Of a stretch of 5,139 nt of DNA, positions 1 through 5,139 are shown piece by piece. The notes under the pieces are model-generated. The model did not search any database and was not told where the DNA came from. It saw only the letters and a program-made list of their open reading frames with translations. The position numbers and the translations under genes were made by a program. Position 1 is the first letter of the stretch, and the number at the start of each line of letters is the position of its first letter. Source of the stretch: an uncultured Prosthecobacter sp. (GTDB taxonomy: Bacteria; Verrucomicrobiota; Verrucomicrobiia; Verrucomicrobiales; Verrucomicrobiaceae); NCBI GenBank assembly GCA_947523045.1, contig CANNUR010000224.1, positions 1-5,139 of the forward strand, given 5' to 3'.

Positions 1-1
1 C

Positions 2-835
2 TGCGCCCAGCACAGCTTTGAGGTCGCACGCGAACTCGGTGCGTTGCGCGTGCTCGACTGCCCTCAATTCCATCCGATTTGGCTTGACGAAATCATGCGC
101 GAGGCGGCCGAGCGCGCACGCCTGCCGGCGGGGCTGGTGCCGGAAGATCCGGCGATGGCGGCGCGCAAGCAGCGCGAGTATGAACTGGCCGACTGGCGAC
201 TGGTCTATTCCGAGATGCACCGCCGCAGTTTCGAGCGCGCGGGCTTCGATCCGGCGCGTCAGGTTGAGATTCCGCTCTGGGTGGATCCGGCGCTCTGGCA
301 TGCCGAGCCAGTGACCGCGCGCCAGCCCGGGCCGCTGCGGGTGCTGTTTGCCGGCTCGATCACCCTGCGCAAGGGCATGCCGTTTTTGTTGGAGGCCTTC
401 GAGCGCGGTCGCGGGTCCTGGGAGTTGACCCTGGTGGGGCGGGTCGATGCCGCCCTGCGCGAGCGCTTCGCTCCCTATGAAGGCCGGGTGCGCTTGCTGC
501 CACCGCAGACCAAGGCCGACCTGCGCCGTCTCTACAGCGAGCACGACCTGTTTGTGCTGCCGTCGGTCGCCGACTCCTTTGGCTTTGTCGCCCTCGAAGC
601 CATGGCCTGCGGCACCCCGGCCCTGGTCAGCGACCACTGCGGCGCGCCCGTGCCGCATCCCGGCTGGCGCGTGCGCGCGATGGACGTGACTGATCTCGCC
701 GACAAAATCGGCTGGTACGCCGAGCAGCCCGAACGCGCCGCCGAGCAGGGTCGCATCGGCCAGGCCTTCGCCGCCCGGTTCACGCCGGAGAAGTACCGGG
801 AAGAGGTTGCCAAATTCCTGAAGTTAAGAGTTTAA
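2..835 (+). CDS. Glycosyltransferase, GT4/GT-B type, 5'-truncated by the window
   Basis: Probable cytoplasmic, nucleotide-sugar-dependent glycosyltransferase of surface polysaccharide synthesis. The frame is open from base 2, so the gene begins upstream; 277 residues are visible and roughly 100 or more N-terminal residues of a usual GT4 are missing. An internal TTG at 44 is not a credible start because homologous-looking sequence continues before it. Visible parts (fragment numbering): LDCPQFHP at 18-25, an aromatic/HP segment common in this subgroup; EYELADWRLVYSEMHRRSF at 59-77, the usual 'AD...S' stretch; VDPALW at 94-99; the start of the C-terminal Rossmann domain at VLFAGSITLRKG (114-125), with R123 and K124 in the usual donor-phosphate position; and DSFGFVALEAMACGTP at 191-206. 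The last is the E-x7-E motif with Asp191 in place of the first Glu and Glu199 kept, a variant common in 'DGFG' GT4 proteins. The final four codons (KLRV) and the TAA lie in a heptamer repeat array, so the native C-terminus may have been altered. Donor and acceptor sugars cannot be inferred. Confidence 0.93.
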   Translation, partial: CAQHSFEVARELGALRVLDCPQFHPIWLDEIMREAAERARLPAGLVPEDPAMAARKQREYELADWRLVYSEMHRRSFERAGFDPARQVEIPLWVDPALWHAEPVTARQPGPLRVLFAGSITLRKGMPFLLEAFERGRGSWELTLVGRVDAALRERFAPYEGRVRLLPPQTKADLRRLYSEHDLFVLPSVADSFGFVALEAMACGTPALVSDHCGAPVPHPGWRVRAMDVTDLADKIGWYAEQPERAAEQGRIGQAFAARFTPEKYREEVAKFLKLRV

Positions 836-897
836 AGTTTAAGGTTTAAAGTTGGGCAAAGAGTTGGGGGTTAAGCTTTAAAGTTGGAAGTTGTCGG
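821..897. repeat. Left heptamer array, GTTTAAA type
   Basis: Five in-register, degenerate 7-base units at 821-855 read AAGTTAA, GAGTTTA, AAGTTTA, AGGTTTA, AAGTTGG. After a less regular stretch the same word family returns as TTTAAAGTTGGAAG at 877-890. The array starts inside the upstream glycosyltransferase gene and supplies its last four codons and TAA. Two 12-base blocks, 843-854 and 877-888, have perfect reverse complements in the right-hand array (1186-1197 and 1163-1174), in the nested order needed for a stem. The A+T-rich composition contrasts sharply with the flanking genes. Confidence 0.85.
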
Positions 898-920
898 ATA
901 AAAAATCGTGGGGGCGTTTC

Positions 921-942
921 TCGAAGCGCGGCTGCGCTTCGA
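921..942. repeat. Perfect 9-bp inverted repeat with 4-base loop
   Basis: TCGAAGCGC at 921-929 and its exact reverse complement GCGCTTCGA at 934-942 flank the loop GGCT. The stem is G+C-rich and compact enough to form in RNA or as a small cruciform. No T-tract follows (the next bases are AGCCAAG), so it is not a standard intrinsic terminator. It sits between the left heptamer array and the first of the two larger repeat units, and could be a REP-like repeat if copies occur elsewhere in the genome. Confidence 0.8.
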
Positions 943-946
943 AGCC

Positions 947-1050
947 AAGTTGATGGATGATCGTTGATGGTTGATGGATCTCAGAGCCGGCGGGCCGGGG
1001 CTTTGGGTTTTTCGATCAACAATCAACCATCAGCCATCATCTCTGGTTCA
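947..1050. repeat. Hairpin-forming repeat unit A (104 bases)
   Basis: First of two tandem, related units. It opens with a 32-base block (947-978, starting AAGTTGATGGATGATCG) that recurs exactly at 1057-1088. It closes with GGTTCA (1045-1050), as does unit B at 1148-1153. The right arm, about 1015-1042, is built of 7-base words ATCAACA, ATCAACC, ATCAGCC, ATCATCT. The left arm read on the opposite strand gives ATCAACC, ATCAACG, ATCATCC, ATCAACT, so the arms pair in register with few mismatches. The loop is G-rich (GCCGGGGCTTTGGGTTTTT, 994-1012 region) and resembles that of unit B. Confidence 0.87.
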
Positions 1051-1056
1051 GTGGGG

Positions 1057-1153
1057 AAGTTGATGGATGATCGTTGATGGTTGATGGAGGCGCAGGCAGG
1101 GGCTTGGGGCTTTATCCATCAACTATCAACCATCAGCTATCATCTCAGGTTCA
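1057..1153. repeat. Hairpin-forming repeat unit B (97 bases)
   Basis: Second copy of the tandem unit, six bases (GTGGGG) after unit A. The first 32 bases are identical to those of unit A. The right arm at 1115-1146 reads TCC then ATCAACT, ATCAACC, ATCAGCT, ATCATCT; against the reverse complement of the left arm it matches at roughly 24 of 29 positions, starting with nine consecutive matches. The loop (GCAGGGGCTTGGGGCTTT, about 1095-1112) is similar to, but not the same as, that of unit A. The left arms are identical while loops and right arms have drifted, which points to duplication followed by divergence or to partial gene conversion. Confidence 0.87.
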
Positions 1154-1165
1154 TCTTCCGCCTCC

Positions 1166-1200
1166 AACTTTAAACATTAAACCTTCAACTTTAAACCGGC
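1166..1200. repeat. Right heptamer array, AACTTTA type, inverted to the left array
   Basis: Five consecutive 7-base units read AACTTTA, AACATTA, AACCTTC, AACTTTA, AACCGGC (the last is degenerate). The word is the reverse complement of that in the 821-897 array, which makes the pair an outer inverted repeat around the whole element. The perfect 12-base partners are 1163-1174 with 877-888 and 1186-1197 with 843-854. The array ends exactly at the base before the ATG of the next gene, so it occupies the place where a ribosome binding site would be expected. Confidence 0.85.
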
Positions 1201-2238
1201 ATGGTCTTCCTCCATCTCATCCCTCGTCTGCCGCCGCCGGTGTGCGGGGTGGGGGATCATGCGCGGGGGCTGGCGACGGCGCTGGCGGCGCAGGGGGTGG
1301 AGTCGGTGCTGGTGCCGTATCATGGGGCGAGCGACTGGCGACACGCGCTGCGGCGTTCGGCGACGCAGGCAGGAGCGGTGACCTGGCTGGTGCATTACTC
1401 CGGGTATGGCTATGCGCGCCGCGGCGCGCCGCTGGGGCTTCTGCGCGACTTGCGCCGCCTGCGCCGCGAGTGCCCGGGGGTGCGAGTGCTGACGATGTTT
1501 CATGAACTCTATGCCGGGGGTCCGCCCTGGACGAGCGCGTTCTGGATGTCGCCCCTGCAGCGGCACGTCGCTGCGAGCCTGGCGCGACTGAGCGACGCGG
1601 TGTTCACGAATCGCCAGGCCTCGGCCGAGTGGCTGCGCGCGCGGGTGTCGATGTCGGTGATGGCGCGACCCGTGTTCTCGAACTTCGGCGAGTCGGTCGA
1701 TCCGCTGTCGCCAGGGGCGCGGCCGGCGCGGTTGCTGCTGTTTGGTGGCGGGCCGTCGCGCTCGGAAGGGTTTTGGCCGCAGGTCGAGGCGGCGATGCGG
1801 CAGTTGCAACTGAACGAACTCGTCGTGGTCAGCCATCCTCTCGAAGTGCCGGCGTCGCTGACCGAGCGGCATTCCGTGCGCCAGACGGGCGTGCTGGAGC
1901 CGGAGGCGATGGCGGAGGAACTGCGCGCCGCCCGCTGCGGGGTGCTGGAGTACAATCCGGACTTCCTCGGCAAGTCCGGCGTGCTCGCCGCCTATGCCGC
2001 TTTCGGCGTCGTGCCCCTGCTGACGCGCGGGCGCGGCCGGTTGTCCGAGGGTCTGGAGGAGGGGCGACACTACCTTGCTGCCGGGTCGGTCGGGCAGGGG
2101 GCGGAGCTGGCGACCGTGCAGACCGAGCTGCGCCGCTGGTATGATGGGCATTCGCTGGCAGCGACGGCGCGAGCGTATCTGGAAAGTGGCCGTTACTCTC
2201 CGAGTGACGCGCTTGGAAAAACCTCACTCGGAGCGTGA
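1201..2238 (+). CDS. Divergent GT-B (GT4-like) glycosyltransferase
   Basis: 345-residue putative cytoplasmic glycosyltransferase of polysaccharide synthesis. The ATG at 1201 is fixed by an in-frame TAA at 1192-1194 and by the typical first strand and glycine loop that follow at once: FLHLIPRLPPPVCGVGDHA, residues 3-21. The next feature is TMFHELYAGGPPW at 98-110, with SPLQR at 117-121, a segment seen in a group of GT-B transferases from surface-polysaccharide loci. A second-domain strand begins near RLLLFGGGPSRSEGF (177-191). Where GT4 enzymes have E-x7-E, this protein has EYNPDFLGKSGVLAAYAAFG (250-269): Glu250 may stand for the first Glu, but no Glu occupies the second position. Donor binding may therefore differ, or the protein belongs to a related unassigned group. 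No Shine-Dalgarno sequence precedes the ATG; the heptamer array touches it. The gene ends 10 bases before the next one, so they are probably co-translated. Substrates unknown. Confidence 0.88.
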   Translation: MVFLHLIPRLPPPVCGVGDHARGLATALAAQGVESVLVPYHGASDWRHALRRSATQAGAVTWLVHYSGYGYARRGAPLGLLRDLRRLRRECPGVRVLTMFHELYAGGPPWTSAFWMSPLQRHVAASLARLSDAVFTNRQASAEWLRARVSMSVMARPVFSNFGESVDPLSPGARPARLLLFGGGPSRSEGFWPQVEAAMRQLQLNELVVVSHPLEVPASLTERHSVRQTGVLEPEAMAEELRAARCGVLEYNPDFLGKSGVLAAYAAFGVVPLLTRGRGRLSEGLEEGRHYLAAGSVGQGAELATVQTELRRWYDGHSLAATARAYLESGRYSPSDALGKTSLGA

Positions 2239-2241
2239 GGG
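2237..2241 (+). promoter_or_regulatory. Shine-Dalgarno site for the GT4 gene at 2249
   Basis: GAGGG lies seven bases before the ATG at 2249 and overlaps the TGA stop (2236-2238) of the preceding glycosyltransferase. It is the only clear ribosome binding site in the window and decides this start over in-frame upstream codons lying inside the previous gene. The overlap favours translational coupling of the two transferases. Confidence 0.7.
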
Positions 2242-2248
2242 CGACTGT

Positions 2249-3253
2249 ATGAAAATCGTGGTTCATTCCCCGGCTTTTTACCCGATGATTGGCGGGTTGG
2301 AGGCCTTTGCGGCGATGCTGGCCGGCGGCCTGCAGGCGCGCGGGCATGAGGTTGTGGTGCTGTGCGAGTCGGAACTTGAGCCCGGGGTGGCCGAGCCCTT
2401 TTCCTTCCGGGTGGTGCGCGGTGCCTCGTTTTTTGCCAAGGCCTACTGGCTGGGCAGGGCCGATGCCGTGGTGCAGGCGCAGATCAGCCTGAAGGGCTTG
2501 CTGCCCTGGAGCCTGACGCGCAAGCCCCTGCTGGTCAGCCATCAAACCTGGCTGCGCGAGGCCGGCGACGCGCCGATGACCTGGCCAACCCGCTTGAAGC
2601 GGCTGGCCTGTCGCTTCGCCCGCAATGTCACCTGCAGTGCCGCCATCGGTCGCGACCTCGGCCTGGCGCATGACGTGATTCCGAATCCCTATGACGATGC
2701 CCTGTTCCGTTTGCGACCGGAGGTTCCGCGCAACCGCGACCTGCTGTTTGTCGGTCGCCTGGTCTCCGACAAGGGAGCGGATTTGCTGCTGCAGGCGCTG
2801 GCCCGTCTGCCCGGGCGACGACTGACGATCGTTGGCGACGGCCCGGAAGCGGCGGCCCTGGTTTGGCGGGCGGAGGAGTGGAAGGTGGCGGATCGCGTCA
2901 GCTTCACCGGGCCGAAGCGGGGCGAGGAACTGGCGCGACTGATGAATGCCCATCGGATCCTCGTGGTGCCCTCGCGCTGGGCCGAGCCCTTTGGCATTGT
3001 CGCTCTGGAGGGCGCGGCCAGCGGTTGCACGGTGGTGGCTTCTGATGGCGGTGGTCTGCCGGAAGCGGTGGGACCCTGTGGTGGCGTCTTTGTTTCGGGC
3101 GATGCCGAGTCCCTCGCTCACGCGATTGAGGCGGTGCCTCGACCGGATCCGGCGGCGGTGGCAGCCCACCTGGAGCGGCATCGGGCCGGGGCGGTGGTGG
3201 CGGCGTATGAGGCGGTGCTGCACCGTTTGGTCCATCGCACTGAGCGGAGCTGA
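2249..3253 (+). CDS. GT4-family (glycosyltransferase group 1) glycosyltransferase
   Basis: 334-residue retaining GT-B glycosyltransferase, complete though a little short for the family (usually 350-400). It would transfer a sugar from a nucleotide donor to a growing lipid-linked oligosaccharide at the cytoplasmic membrane face. N-terminal domain: MKIVVHSPAFYPMIGGLEAF with the acceptor-side GGLE loop at 15-18. Linker: VIPNPYD at 143-149. C-terminal donor domain: LLFVGRLVSDKGADLLLQAL at 165-184 with Arg170 and Lys175 in the usual phosphate-binding positions; IVGDGPE at 194-200; then EPFGIVALEGAASG at 246-259, the intact E-x7-E pair Glu246/Glu254; and SDGGGLPEAVG at 265-275. The ATG at 2249 is preceded by GAGGG. 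The C-terminus is in frame with the downstream methyltransferase and separated from it by one TGA and 42 bases. Sugar specificity cannot be read from sequence. Confidence 0.95.
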   Translation: MKIVVHSPAFYPMIGGLEAFAAMLAGGLQARGHEVVVLCESELEPGVAEPFSFRVVRGASFFAKAYWLGRADAVVQAQISLKGLLPWSLTRKPLLVSHQTWLREAGDAPMTWPTRLKRLACRFARNVTCSAAIGRDLGLAHDVIPNPYDDALFRLRPEVPRNRDLLFVGRLVSDKGADLLLQALARLPGRRLTIVGDGPEAAALVWRAEEWKVADRVSFTGPKRGEELARLMNAHRILVVPSRWAEPFGIVALEGAASGCTVVASDGGGLPEAVGPCGGVFVSGDAESLAHAIEAVPRPDPAAVAAHLERHRAGAVVAAYEAVLHRLVHRTERS

Positions 3254-3295
3254 TGCCCGGCTTGGATTTGGCAGTTGCCTCAAGATTTGATTCCC

Positions 3296-3976
3296 ATGAA
3301 CTGGAGCCGACATCTTCCTGTAAGCCTGTACGACCTGCTCAAGAAGGGCAAACGCAAGCTGGGCATCACGACTCCGTTCGGTGCACGCTTGCAGGAACTG
3401 CTGGGGGGGCGCGAGGATTTCAGCTTCCTGCAGCTGGGCGCCAATGATGGGATCTCCCTCGATCCCTACCGGGAGTTCATCCTGGCATCACGGGGAGTCG
3501 GCGTGCTCGTCGAGCCTCTGCCCTGGCTGGCGGCGCAGTTGCGGCAAAATTATCGGCACCGGAAGAACCTGTTCTTTGAGACGCTGGCTGTGGCCTATGA
3601 TGGACAAAACCTCATCCTGCATGTGCCGGAGTCGGAGGAGCGCAGCGCTGTGGCCAGTCTGGATCGGGAGCATCTTTCGCGGCATGGTGTGGCGGGCATG
3701 CGTGAGCTCGAGGTGCCGGCCACCACGGTCGAGGCCTTGTTGGAAAAATACGGTCTGAGCTCGGTGGATTGCCTGTTCCTTGATGTGGAAGGCGCCGAGG
3801 CGCAGATTCTCCTCGGCATGGACTATCGGAGGGCCGGGGCTTGGTTGATTGCCTTTGAAATCGCCCATCTGGGGGATTTGCATGAGGCCGTGGCTGCGAA
3901 ACTGCGTGCAAACGGCTACCGGGTTGAAGAATTTGGCATGGACGCCATCGCGTGGAAGCCGTTTGCTGATGCTTGA
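3296..3976 (+). CDS. FkbM-family SAM-dependent methyltransferase
   Basis: 226-residue class I methyltransferase; FkbM members O-methylate hydroxyls on polyketides and, in polysaccharide loci, are thought to methylate sugars. SAM-binding motif I is FLQLGANDGISLD at 44-56. EP at 73-74 ends the second strand and should contact the SAM ribose. The region before the FkbM signature is VPATTVEALLEKYGLSSVD (140-158), followed by CLFLDVEGAEAQILLG at 159-174, with Asp163, Glu165 and Glu168 matching the family's 'D-x-EG-x-E' core. The protein ends with AIAWKPFADA. The ATG at 3296 is preferred; a TTG at 3275 in the same frame would add seven residues, and neither has a good Shine-Dalgarno sequence. Its place between a glycosyltransferase and a polymerase-like gene suggests a sugar in the repeat unit, possibly a capping methyl group, as target. 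A run of seven G at 3403-3409 lies early in the gene. Confidence 0.93.
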   Translation: MNWSRHLPVSLYDLLKKGKRKLGITTPFGARLQELLGGREDFSFLQLGANDGISLDPYREFILASRGVGVLVEPLPWLAAQLRQNYRHRKNLFFETLAVAYDGQNLILHVPESEERSAVASLDREHLSRHGVAGMRELEVPATTVEALLEKYGLSSVDCLFLDVEGAEAQILLGMDYRRAGAWLIAFEIAHLGDLHEAVAAKLRANGYRVEEFGMDAIAWKPFADA

Positions 3977-3991
3977 ACCCCCTTTCCTGAC

Positions 3992-5139
3992 ATGACTGAG
4001 ACCCTATTGCTGGCGGCGACATTGCCCAAGAAAACCCTGCTCATGATCGGGGCGGCGGCCTCGGTCGTCATTGTCCTGTGGAGTTTCAACTACTGGCGGG
4101 CGGCGGTGAAGGTGGCCCTGGTCACGGCCCTGCTGGAGGGGGCCATCCGCAAGTGGGCCTTCCCGCAGGGACAGGAGCTGGTGTACTTCCTCAAGGACGT
4201 GTTCCTGTTTGGTGCCTACGTGAAGTTTTTCCTGTCGCCCGACCTCGACGTGCGCGCCTACCGATTGCGCATTCCGGGTTTTGTCATCGTCCTGCTCTGT
4301 GTCGTGGTGGGTTTGGGGGCGCTGAACCCAAACATCGATTCGGTGTTTCTGAGTGCGTTCGGTCTGAAGGTCTATTTCTACTACCTGCCGCTGGTGTTCA
4401 TGATGCCCTACCTGTTCCGCACCGAGCAGGAGATGACCCGGCAACTGACCTGGTTTGCTTTGATCGCCCTGCCGATCTGTTTGCTGGGCTTGGTGCAGTG
4501 GCAGGCCGGACCCACCAGCATCCTGAACGTCTATGCTCAGCGCGAGGGTTCGGAATTGGGGGCGTCAGGTTTTGGTTTCGGCATGGAACGCGCGCGGATC
4601 ACCGGCACCTTCTCCTACATCACGGGGCACACGACCTTTGTCGTGTTTTTCATCACGCTCTGCCTGGTGTTGCTGACGGTGCGTGAAACCCGCTGGAAGT
4701 GGCTATTCGCGGGCGTCGTGCTGCCGCTGCTCGCGGTGAATGCCCTGATGGGCGGTTCCCGTGCAGCGATTGTGGTTGCCGGTTTTGTCATTGCCGGCAT
4801 GGCTCTGCCGGCCTTTGCTGGCCGGATCGGTGTGGGCACCTACTTCAAGACGATTCTGATGGGGGCGATGGCGGCCGGAGCTTTGATGATCAGCTACCTG
4901 TTTTACGACGCCTACTTTCACATGTCGGCGCGCGCCATGACCGCTGGCGACACCTTTTACGAACGCGCCATCGAACACCCCTACAGGGCCATGTCGTATG
5001 CGGTGGAAAAGGCCGGGTTCTTCGGGTATGGTTTAGGTTTGACCCACCCGGCCACGGGCGCCTTGAAAAACTTCCTGCGGATCGAGGGCCCCAAGGAGGA
5101 GGCCGTGGCGGTCGAGTCCGAGTCCGGACAGGTCTGGAT
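3992..5139 (+). CDS. O-antigen polymerase/ligase-like membrane protein, 3'-truncated by the window
   Basis: 382 complete codons are visible with no stop, so the gene runs past the window end; the family is usually about 420-480 residues. It is strongly hydrophobic, with about ten likely membrane segments near residues 15-30, 37-52, 62-81, 93-111, 125-142, 152-170, 212-230, 237-254, 257-275 and 284-304, followed by a polar stretch (305-382) that should begin the large periplasmic loop of Wzy/WaaL proteins. LLEGAIRKWAFPQ (47-59) followed by YFLKD (65-69) is typical of a bacterial O-antigen-polymerase-like subgroup. GSRAAI at 255-260 holds the conserved Arg in a membrane segment, and FFGYGLGL at 343-350 is the usual glycine motif before the loop. 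Likely role: polymerising or transferring undecaprenyl-linked glycan on the periplasmic side. Polymerase and ligase cannot be told apart here. The ATG at 3992 is 15 bases after the FkbM stop, without a Shine-Dalgarno sequence; ATG 4043 is a weaker alternative that would cut into the first membrane segment. Confidence 0.87.
   Translation, partial: MTETLLLAATLPKKTLLMIGAAASVVIVLWSFNYWRAAVKVALVTALLEGAIRKWAFPQGQELVYFLKDVFLFGAYVKFFLSPDLDVRAYRLRIPGFVIVLLCVVVGLGALNPNIDSVFLSAFGLKVYFYYLPLVFMMPYLFRTEQEMTRQLTWFALIALPICLLGLVQWQAGPTSILNVYAQREGSELGASGFGFGMERARITGTFSYITGHTTFVVFFITLCLVLLTVRETRWKWLFAGVVLPLLAVNALMGGSRAAIVVAGFVIAGMALPAFAGRIGVGTYFKTILMGAMAAGALMISYLFYDAYFHMSARAMTAGDTFYERAIEHPYRAMSYAVEKAGFFGYGLGLTHPATGALKNFLRIEGPKEEAVAVESESGQVW

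Larger units (their letters stand above)
836..1200. other. Gene-free, repeat-dense intergenic region
   Basis: These 365 bases separate two glycosyltransferase genes that would normally be almost contiguous. I see no credible coding sequence: frames crossing it are repeat-derived and lack family features. Content from left to right: heptamer array; a short G-rich/A-rich link with GATAAAAAATC near 897-907; a 9-bp hairpin; two tandem hairpin-forming units of about 100 bases; a second heptamer array inverted relative to the first and abutting the next ATG. No confident sigma-70 promoter or Rho-independent terminator was found, although downstream genes might need a promoter here if the repeats stop transcription. 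Confidence 0.8.

Noticed and set aside
891..912. Sigma-70 promoter: TTGTCG and GATAAAAAATC
   Set aside because: The TTGTCG-like and TAAAAA-like words are too close together (a few bases) for a -35/-10 pair, and no other well-spaced pair was convincing.
985..1012. Possible intrinsic terminator: AGCC/GGCT stem followed by TTTGGGTTTTT
   Set aside because: The stem is only about four pairs, the T-run is interrupted by G, and the sequence is the loop of repeat unit A. It cannot be called a terminator without transcript data.
836..1200. CRISPR array
   Set aside because: The repeats are short degenerate heptamers and two ~100-base hairpin units, without regular unique spacers.
821..1200. Insertion sequence or transposon remnant
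   Set aside because: No transposase coding remnant and no clear target-site duplication could be seen. A non-autonomous element remains possible and is treated as a finding.
1074..1505. 143-residue + strand frame starting in repeat unit B
   Set aside because: The first part is translated repeat and the rest is an out-of-frame Gly/Ala-rich shadow of the 1201 glycosyltransferase.
1177..2151. 324-residue open frame on the - strand
   Set aside because: It lies antisense to the 1201-2238 glycosyltransferase, is rich in Arg, His, Pro and Gln with no recognisable domain, and begins inside the coding strand of a well-supported gene. It is typical antisense openness in G+C-rich DNA.
1829..3313. 494-residue open frame on the - strand
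   Set aside because: It spans two genes antisense, has low-complexity Arg/Gln/Pro/His composition, and no domain. The + strand carries clear GT4 motifs over the same bases.
3253..3447. 64-residue frame whose ATG overlaps the GT4 stop (TGATG)
   Set aside because: The overlap looks like translational coupling, but the product has no family features and lies out of frame over the FkbM gene, whose motifs are clear.
4078..4686. 202-residue + strand frame within the polymerase-like gene
   Set aside because: Gly/Arg/Pro-rich with no domain; the frame from 3992 gives a coherent membrane protein over the same bases.

Overview
The window is a run of cell-surface polysaccharide genes, all on the + strand, in a G+C-rich genome (about two thirds G+C by eye). 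In order it holds the 3' part of a family-4 type glycosyltransferase (2-835), a 365-base gene-free stretch full of repeats (836-1200), a divergent GT-B glycosyltransferase (1201-2238), a canonical GT4 glycosyltransferase (2249-3253), an FkbM-family methyltransferase (3296-3976), and the 5' part of a polytopic membrane protein resembling O-antigen polymerases/ligases (3992 to the window end). Three glycosyltransferases, a sugar-modifying methyltransferase and a Wzy/WaaL-like protein fit an O-antigen, capsule or exopolysaccharide locus: the transferases would build a lipid-linked repeat unit in the cytoplasm, FkbM would O-methylate it, and the membrane protein would polymerise or transfer it on the outer side of the inner membrane.

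The four genes from 1201 onward are tightly spaced (10, 42 and 15 bases apart) and look like one transcription unit. Only the third glycosyltransferase has a clear Shine-Dalgarno sequence. The other starts have none, which suggests an organism where SD-independent initiation is common. The taxon cannot be fixed from this sequence. The mix of high G+C, weak SD use, this gene set and the intergenic heptamer repeats would suit a Verrucomicrobiota/Opitutae-like or gammaproteobacterial genome, but that is a guess.

The most unusual part is 821-1200. Two kinds of degenerate 7-base tandem repeats are arranged with nested symmetry. An outer pair of TTTAAAC/GTTTAAA-type arrays lies in inverted orientation. 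Inside it are a perfect 9-bp hairpin and two tandem copies of a roughly 100-base unit, each unit being a long hairpin whose arms are made of ATCAACC-type heptamers. The left array supplies the last four codons and stop of the upstream glycosyltransferase, and the right array ends directly against the ATG of the next gene. It looks like an inserted or expanded repeat element capable of a large multi-branched fold. I do not recognise it as a named element.
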